Positions 5,927 through 8,790 of a stretch of 8,790 bases of DNA are shown here, in pieces. The DNA lies in the NCBI GenBank assembly GCA_050730675.1, contig JBOHNM010000164.1, positions 1-8,790 of the forward strand, written 5' to 3'. How positions within the stretch are numbered: position 1 is the first letter of the stretch; each line of letters opens with the position of its first letter. Origin of the DNA: JBOHNM01 sp050730675. GTDB taxonomy: Bacteria; Planctomycetota; Phycisphaerae; Phycisphaerales; UBA1924. The notes beneath the pieces were generated by a model that saw only the letters and a program-made list of their open reading frames with translations, made no database searches and was not told the origin of the DNA. The position numbers and the translations under genes are program-made.

Positions 5927-7177
5927 ATGTCCTGCGGCTGCGGCGGTTGTGCGTGCAAGAAGACCCAGATCACCACGCCGTCCCGCGGCGTCAAGTTTCC
6001 CATGTGGCTCGCGCCCTTGGCGGCCTTGCTGAGCGTCGGCGTTCTCGCGGGGCTCGCCCTTCGGCAGCCTCCTGCAATCAAGACCGACCAGCCGGCGGCG
6101 ACCGCTCCTGCAACACCGCAGGCCGCGCCGGAAACCAAGGGCGTACGCAACTGGGGAATCGCCGAGCCGCTTCCCCGCACACCGGGCACGTTCCGCCTGG
6201 CGACGTACAACGTCGAGAACCTCTACTGGTCCAAGGCCAAGGCCAAGGACGCCAAGCCGGCCGACGGCAAGCCTGCTCCGGACGCCAAGCCCGGCAATGA
6301 CGAGGGCGGCACCGGCCCCAAGTCAGACGCGGCTTGCCGCGCCGTCGCGGCCGCGATCAAGCGGATCGACGCCGACGTGCTCGCGGTTCAGGAGATCGAG
6401 AGTCTGGAGACGCTCACCGCCTTCCGCGACAAGTACCTGAGCGGCCAGGGTTACGACTTCATCGCATCGATCGATGCCGGCGACCCGCGCGGCATCGAGT
6501 GCGCGGTTCTCAGCCGCTTCCCGCTCTCGGGCGCGAAGGTCTACCTGCACGAAAAGCTCGAAGGTGTGCATCCTGAAAAGCTCGGCCGCGATGCTAACCC
6601 GGAGGCTGGCAAGCCGCTGATCATGAAGCGCTCGCCGCTTCAGGTCACCGTGACCATCCCCGCCGCAAAAATCGCGGAGCTTCTGAAGATCCAGGACGCG
6701 GCCGCCGCGGACGTGAAGGACTACCAGCTCACGCTCTTCTCTGTCCATCACAAGAGCGGACGTGAGTTCGGTTTCCTCCGTGCCGCGGAGGCGAAGCGCA
6801 CGGCGGAGATCGCCAACGGCCTGCTCAAGGAATACCCGGGCCTGAATGTTGTCGTCCTCGGCGACTGCAACGCCCAGGGGAAAGAGGCCGCCATCGAGGC
6901 GTACATCGCCGCCGGTTTCACCGACCTCTTCGGCGATCGTCAGCGCGAGGACGCCACAACGATTACACACTCTTCAGGCCGGGCCATTGACCACATCTTC
7001 TTCAACCCTGACGCCGCCAAGGAGATCGCTCCCGGCTCCCGGTTTGTCCTCGGCACAGCCGACCGCCCCAAGGGCAGCGATTGGCGGACCACTCCCGCCC
7101 CCAGCGACTGGGCGTCGGATCACTATCCGGTGGTTGTCGATCTCCGGCCGGTCGAAACTACCCCCGCCACCCCCTGA
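5927..7177 (+). CDS. Membrane-anchored endonuclease/exonuclease/phosphatase family protein
   Basis: The 416-residue protein has four parts. First, a Cys cluster MSCGCGGCACKK (C3, C5, C8, C10) and a basic stretch. Second, one membrane helix (about 25-45, PMWLAPLAALLSVGVLAGLAL), oriented N-in by the positive flank. Third, an Ala/Pro linker (46-85). Fourth, an EEP (DNase I-like) domain from about residue 88 outside the membrane. EEP landmarks: ATYNVEN (N95), AVQEIE (metal-binding E156), SRFPL (196-200), FSVHHKS (H274/H275), LGDCNAQG (D313, N315), AIDHIFF (D355) and ASDHYPVV (D398, H399). All expected catalytic positions are present, so a metal-dependent phosphodiesterase or nuclease activity is likely; the substrate (DNA, RNA or phospholipid) cannot be read from sequence. 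A Lys/Ala/Pro-rich loop (102-130) interrupts the domain after its first motif. It starts 26 bp after hpnE and may share its transcript; a role in lipid metabolism would be speculation. Confidence 0.85.
   Translation: MSCGCGGCACKKTQITTPSRGVKFPMWLAPLAALLSVGVLAGLALRQPPAIKTDQPAATAPATPQAAPETKGVRNWGIAEPLPRTPGTFRLATYNVENLYWSKAKAKDAKPADGKPAPDAKPGNDEGGTGPKSDAACRAVAAAIKRIDADVLAVQEIESLETLTAFRDKYLSGQGYDFIASIDAGDPRGIECAVLSRFPLSGAKVYLHEKLEGVHPEKLGRDANPEAGKPLIMKRSPLQVTVTIPAAKIAELLKIQDAAAADVKDYQLTLFSVHHKSGREFGFLRAAEAKRTAEIANGLLKEYPGLNVVVLGDCNAQGKEAAIEAYIAAGFTDLFGDRQREDATTITHSSGRAIDHIFFNPDAAKEIAPGSRFVLGTADRPKGSDWRTTPAPSDWASDHYPVVVDLRPVETTPATP
6231..6248 (+). repeat. Three tandem CCAAGG hexamers within the EEP gene
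   Basis: Three perfect copies of CCAAGG in a row, at the start of a Lys/Ala/Pro-rich loop (residues about 102-130) of the EEP-family protein. Further AAG-rich units follow imperfectly. In-frame hexamers of this type can expand or contract without frameshift. Confidence 0.7.
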
Positions 7178-7257
7178 TCGGGATCGCCAGCAGCCAAAGA
7201 TACTGAGGATTCAGGGCCTTGTTTGTCGGTTTCAGTGGATTCAGCAGTCGCGGATTC

Positions 7258-7287
7258 CGGACACATTCCCGCACATTGTGCTAAACT
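7258..7287 (+). promoter_or_regulatory. Possible promoter of the prepilin-like gene
   Basis: An extended -10 element TG-C-TAAACT lies at 7279-7287, and a weak -35-like CGGACA at 7258-7263 is 18 bp before the hexamer. Each hexamer matches 4 of 6 sigma-70 consensus bases. The location, about 100 bp before the ATG at 7388, is reasonable. Promoter rules in this phylum are poorly known, so this is a tentative call. Confidence 0.3.
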
Positions 7288-7297
7288 CCTGTCAAGA

Positions 7298-7316
7298 CCG
7301 CCGGGTTCTCCGGTGG
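7298..7316 (+). other. Small hairpin in the presumed 5' leader of the prepilin-like gene
   Basis: CCGCCGG (7298-7304), loop GTTCT, CCGGTGG (7310-7316): a 7-bp stem with one G-U pair. No T run follows, so it is not a standard terminator; it ends about 57 nt before the ribosome binding site. It could be a leader structure or chance in GC-rich sequence. Confidence 0.35.
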
Positions 7317-7387
7317 GAGTTTGCGAACGGCCAAACCCGCCCCGTACACTCGCCGGCCCGTTCCCGCCTGCTGAAAGGATTCGTGCC

Positions 7388-8464
7388 ATGCGCTCACTCC
7401 GCTCTATCACCCGCCGCGCCTTTACGCTGGTCGAGTTGCTCGTCGTCATTGCCATCATCGCGCTGCTGGTGAGCCTGCTGCTGCCCGCGCTCGCCTCGGC
7501 ACGCGATGCCGCAAAGGCCACGGTCTGCTCCGCGAATCTGCGCTCGATCGCTCAAGGCCATCAGACCTACGCCAATGAATTCAAAGACATGATCGCGGGC
7601 AGCCCGCTCACCAGCGGCTTCGATTGGCTCCCGCCGCGCAACGGCAATCCATACACCAAGACGACTCCGGCGATGTTCAACGGCATCTCGGTGCAGACGT
7701 GGGACTTCTATGGCCCTCTCCTGTACCACATGAACATCAAGGGCCCCAACGACGGTATCGATATTGCGACGCAGAATGGCGACCTCTCGCATCGCAAGAA
7801 CCGCTGGGAGTGGTACCGTGATGCTCCATACTTCTCCTGCCCCTCCAACAACATCACCGCCGCCATCTTCGGCGCCAACTCCCTGAACCTCGGAGCTGGC
7901 AAGATGCTTTCATACGACATGTCCACGCAGTTCACCTCCACCGAGGACGCCAGCCCAATCGGCACCAGCCCGCGCCCGCAGATCGATCGCCGCGGTTTCT
8001 TCCCGCGCTTCAACTCGCTCGGGCAGGCGTCCATGAAGGCCCTCGTGTTTGAAGGACACCGTTATGCCGACGGCAGCACCGCTCCCGACATCGAGGTCGG
8101 GCAGCTCGCCGCCTTCGGTGGCGCGTTCGGCGGCACCGGGCCTTGGTACAGCCAGAGCAAGGAACTCGACCGCAGCGCTGCCCCGGGCGAAGCCGGCCGC
8201 GCAGCCCACATCGGCGGCAGCAGGCTCGATCCGCGGCGCTACGCGTTCCGCCACGGCTTCAAGAAGTCCAACAACTACGACACCATCGTGTATGGCAACA
8301 TCGGCTTTGGTGATGGCCACGTCGAGATCAAGTCCGACGGCGACGCTACCAACCCCGACTACTGGTTCCCCAGTGGCACGATTTTCCGCGAACCGCTGGA
8401 TACTTGGAATTACACCCGTTCTCAGTTTGCACCCAAGTGCGCCGCGGGTTACAAAGTGCCCTGA
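7388..8464 (+). CDS. Prepilin-type (type IV pilin-like) protein, Planctomycetota-type H-X9-DG family
   Basis: The 358-residue protein begins with a class III (prepilin) signal: basic MRSLRSITRRA, then FTLVELLVVIAIIALLVSLLLPAL (about 12-35). The predicted prepilin-peptidase cut is after A11, leaving F1 and the conserved E5 (E16 of the precursor). Ala rather than Gly at -1 is a departure from the classic rule. The segment VCSANLRSIAQGHQTYANE (46-64) is the usual continuation of the pilin helix in this group, and NIGFGDGHVEIK (304-315) is the C-terminal DG motif of the large planctomycete and verrucomicrobial pseudopilin families. The start is ATG 7388 with AAAGGA 8 nt upstream; the frame is open from 7223 but those codons have no such support. 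Members are very numerous in these genomes and their roles (surface fibres, secretion or adhesion) are mostly unknown, so no specific function is given. Confidence 0.88.
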   Translation: MRSLRSITRRAFTLVELLVVIAIIALLVSLLLPALASARDAAKATVCSANLRSIAQGHQTYANEFKDMIAGSPLTSGFDWLPPRNGNPYTKTTPAMFNGISVQTWDFYGPLLYHMNIKGPNDGIDIATQNGDLSHRKNRWEWYRDAPYFSCPSNNITAAIFGANSLNLGAGKMLSYDMSTQFTSTEDASPIGTSPRPQIDRRGFFPRFNSLGQASMKALVFEGHRYADGSTAPDIEVGQLAAFGGAFGGTGPWYSQSKELDRSAAPGEAGRAAHIGGSRLDPRRYAFRHGFKKSNNYDTIVYGNIGFGDGHVEIKSDGDATNPDYWFPSGTIFREPLDTWNYTRSQFAPKCAAGYKVP

Positions 8465-8506
8465 TCGCCGCATCGCCGCTCGTCCGGCCACGCTGAAAGC
8501 CCTCGC

Positions 8507-8790
8507 ATGAACCGACAGAGCTCGATGCCTTCTCTGATCGACGACTCCGCTTCGCCGCGCATCTCCGCCGCTGCGGTAGCTTCTCCGTCGCGTCGCAAGG
8601 ATGTGATCAAGGGCATCATCGCGATGGTGATGTTTGTGGTCGCCGGGTTCATTGTCTACAACACGTTCACCGGTGGCACCGACCCCGCGGCACTCTCGCG
8701 CACGCGGGCCATGATCGACCGCGATACCGGCGAGGTTTTCGAGAAGTACGTCATCGAAGACGGCATGACCTCACCGTACCCGCACCCATC
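8507..8790 (+). CDS. Partial single-pass membrane protein of unknown function, N-terminus
   Basis: An ATG at 8507 opens a frame that stays clear to the right edge (94 complete codons, no stop). It starts 42 bp after the prepilin-like gene, with no terminator between them and only a weak GAAAG-like ribosome site. The product has a Ser/Ala-rich cytosolic start, a basic SRRKDVIKG stretch, one membrane helix (about 36-52, IIAMVMFVVAGFIVYN) and then an extracytosolic portion with RTRAMIDRDTGEVFEKYVIEDGM. The last part resembles short membrane proteins I recall next to prepilin-like genes in Planctomycetota, but I do not recognise a named family. The close spacing suggests cotranscription with the prepilin-like gene. 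Confidence 0.7.
   Translation, partial: MNRQSSMPSLIDDSASPRISAAAVASPSRRKDVIKGIIAMVMFVVAGFIVYNTFTGGTDPAALSRTRAMIDRDTGEVFEKYVIEDGMTSPYPHP

Larger units (their letters stand above)
7178..7387 (+). other. Intergenic region upstream of the prepilin-like gene
   Basis: A 210 bp stretch with no supported gene. It is less GC-rich than its surroundings in the part 7195-7295. I see no convincing rho-independent terminator after the EEP gene (no stem followed by a T run). It holds a possible extended -10 promoter (7279-7287), a small hairpin (7298-7316) and several GGATTC repeats (7207, 7237, 7252, 7377). The prepilin gene is therefore probably transcribed from its own promoter. Confidence 0.6.

Noticed and set aside
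7172..7190. Possible terminator just after the EEP gene (GATCGGGATC)
   Set aside because: The repeated GATC would leave a 2-base loop and no T run follows; it cannot form a standard terminator hairpin.

Overview
This GC-rich 8.8 kb window looks like ordinary chromosomal backbone from a Planctomycetota-type bacterium, possibly a Phycisphaerae relative. The assignment is inferred from three things: a large single-exported prepilin-like protein with a FGDGHV C-terminal motif, of the kind that is abundant in Planctomycetota; the three-gene hpnCDE route to squalene; and high GC with frequent GTG and TTG starts. No phage, IS element, CRISPR array, tRNA or rRNA was seen.

Left arm (minus strand, read from about 2431 down to 1): ispH, the last enzyme of the MEP isoprenoid pathway, overlaps rlmN by 4 bp. 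rlmN encodes the dual 23S rRNA/tRNA adenine-C2 methyltransferase. After a 27 bp gap comes the 5' end of a membrane glycosyltransferase of the MraY/WecA/TagO type, cut off by the window edge. The three genes look like one transcription unit.

Middle (plus strand, 2501-5900): hpnC, hpnD and hpnE are divergent from ispH across about 69 bp and are joined by 4-bp stop/start overlaps. Together they convert farnesyl diphosphate to squalene through presqualene diphosphate and hydroxysqualene. With ispH alongside, the locus supplies C5 precursors on one side and uses the derived C15 units for C30 hydrocarbon on the other. No squalene-hopene cyclase, sterol gene or carotenoid desaturase lies in the window, so the fate of the squalene is open. 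The gene 26 bp after hpnE encodes a membrane-anchored endonuclease/exonuclease/phosphatase-fold protein with an unusual N-terminal cluster of four cysteines; it may be the last gene of the operon.

Right arm (7178-8790): a 210 bp intergenic region with a possible extended -10 promoter and a small hairpin precedes the prepilin-like gene. The start of a one-pass membrane protein follows and runs off the window.

Most of the content is recognisable housekeeping and lipid metabolism. The less ordinary points are a hairpin-coding, low-complexity insertion inside rlmN, the cysteine-rich anchored EEP protein attached to the squalene operon, and a C-terminal extension on IspH. No clear new multi-gene system was found.
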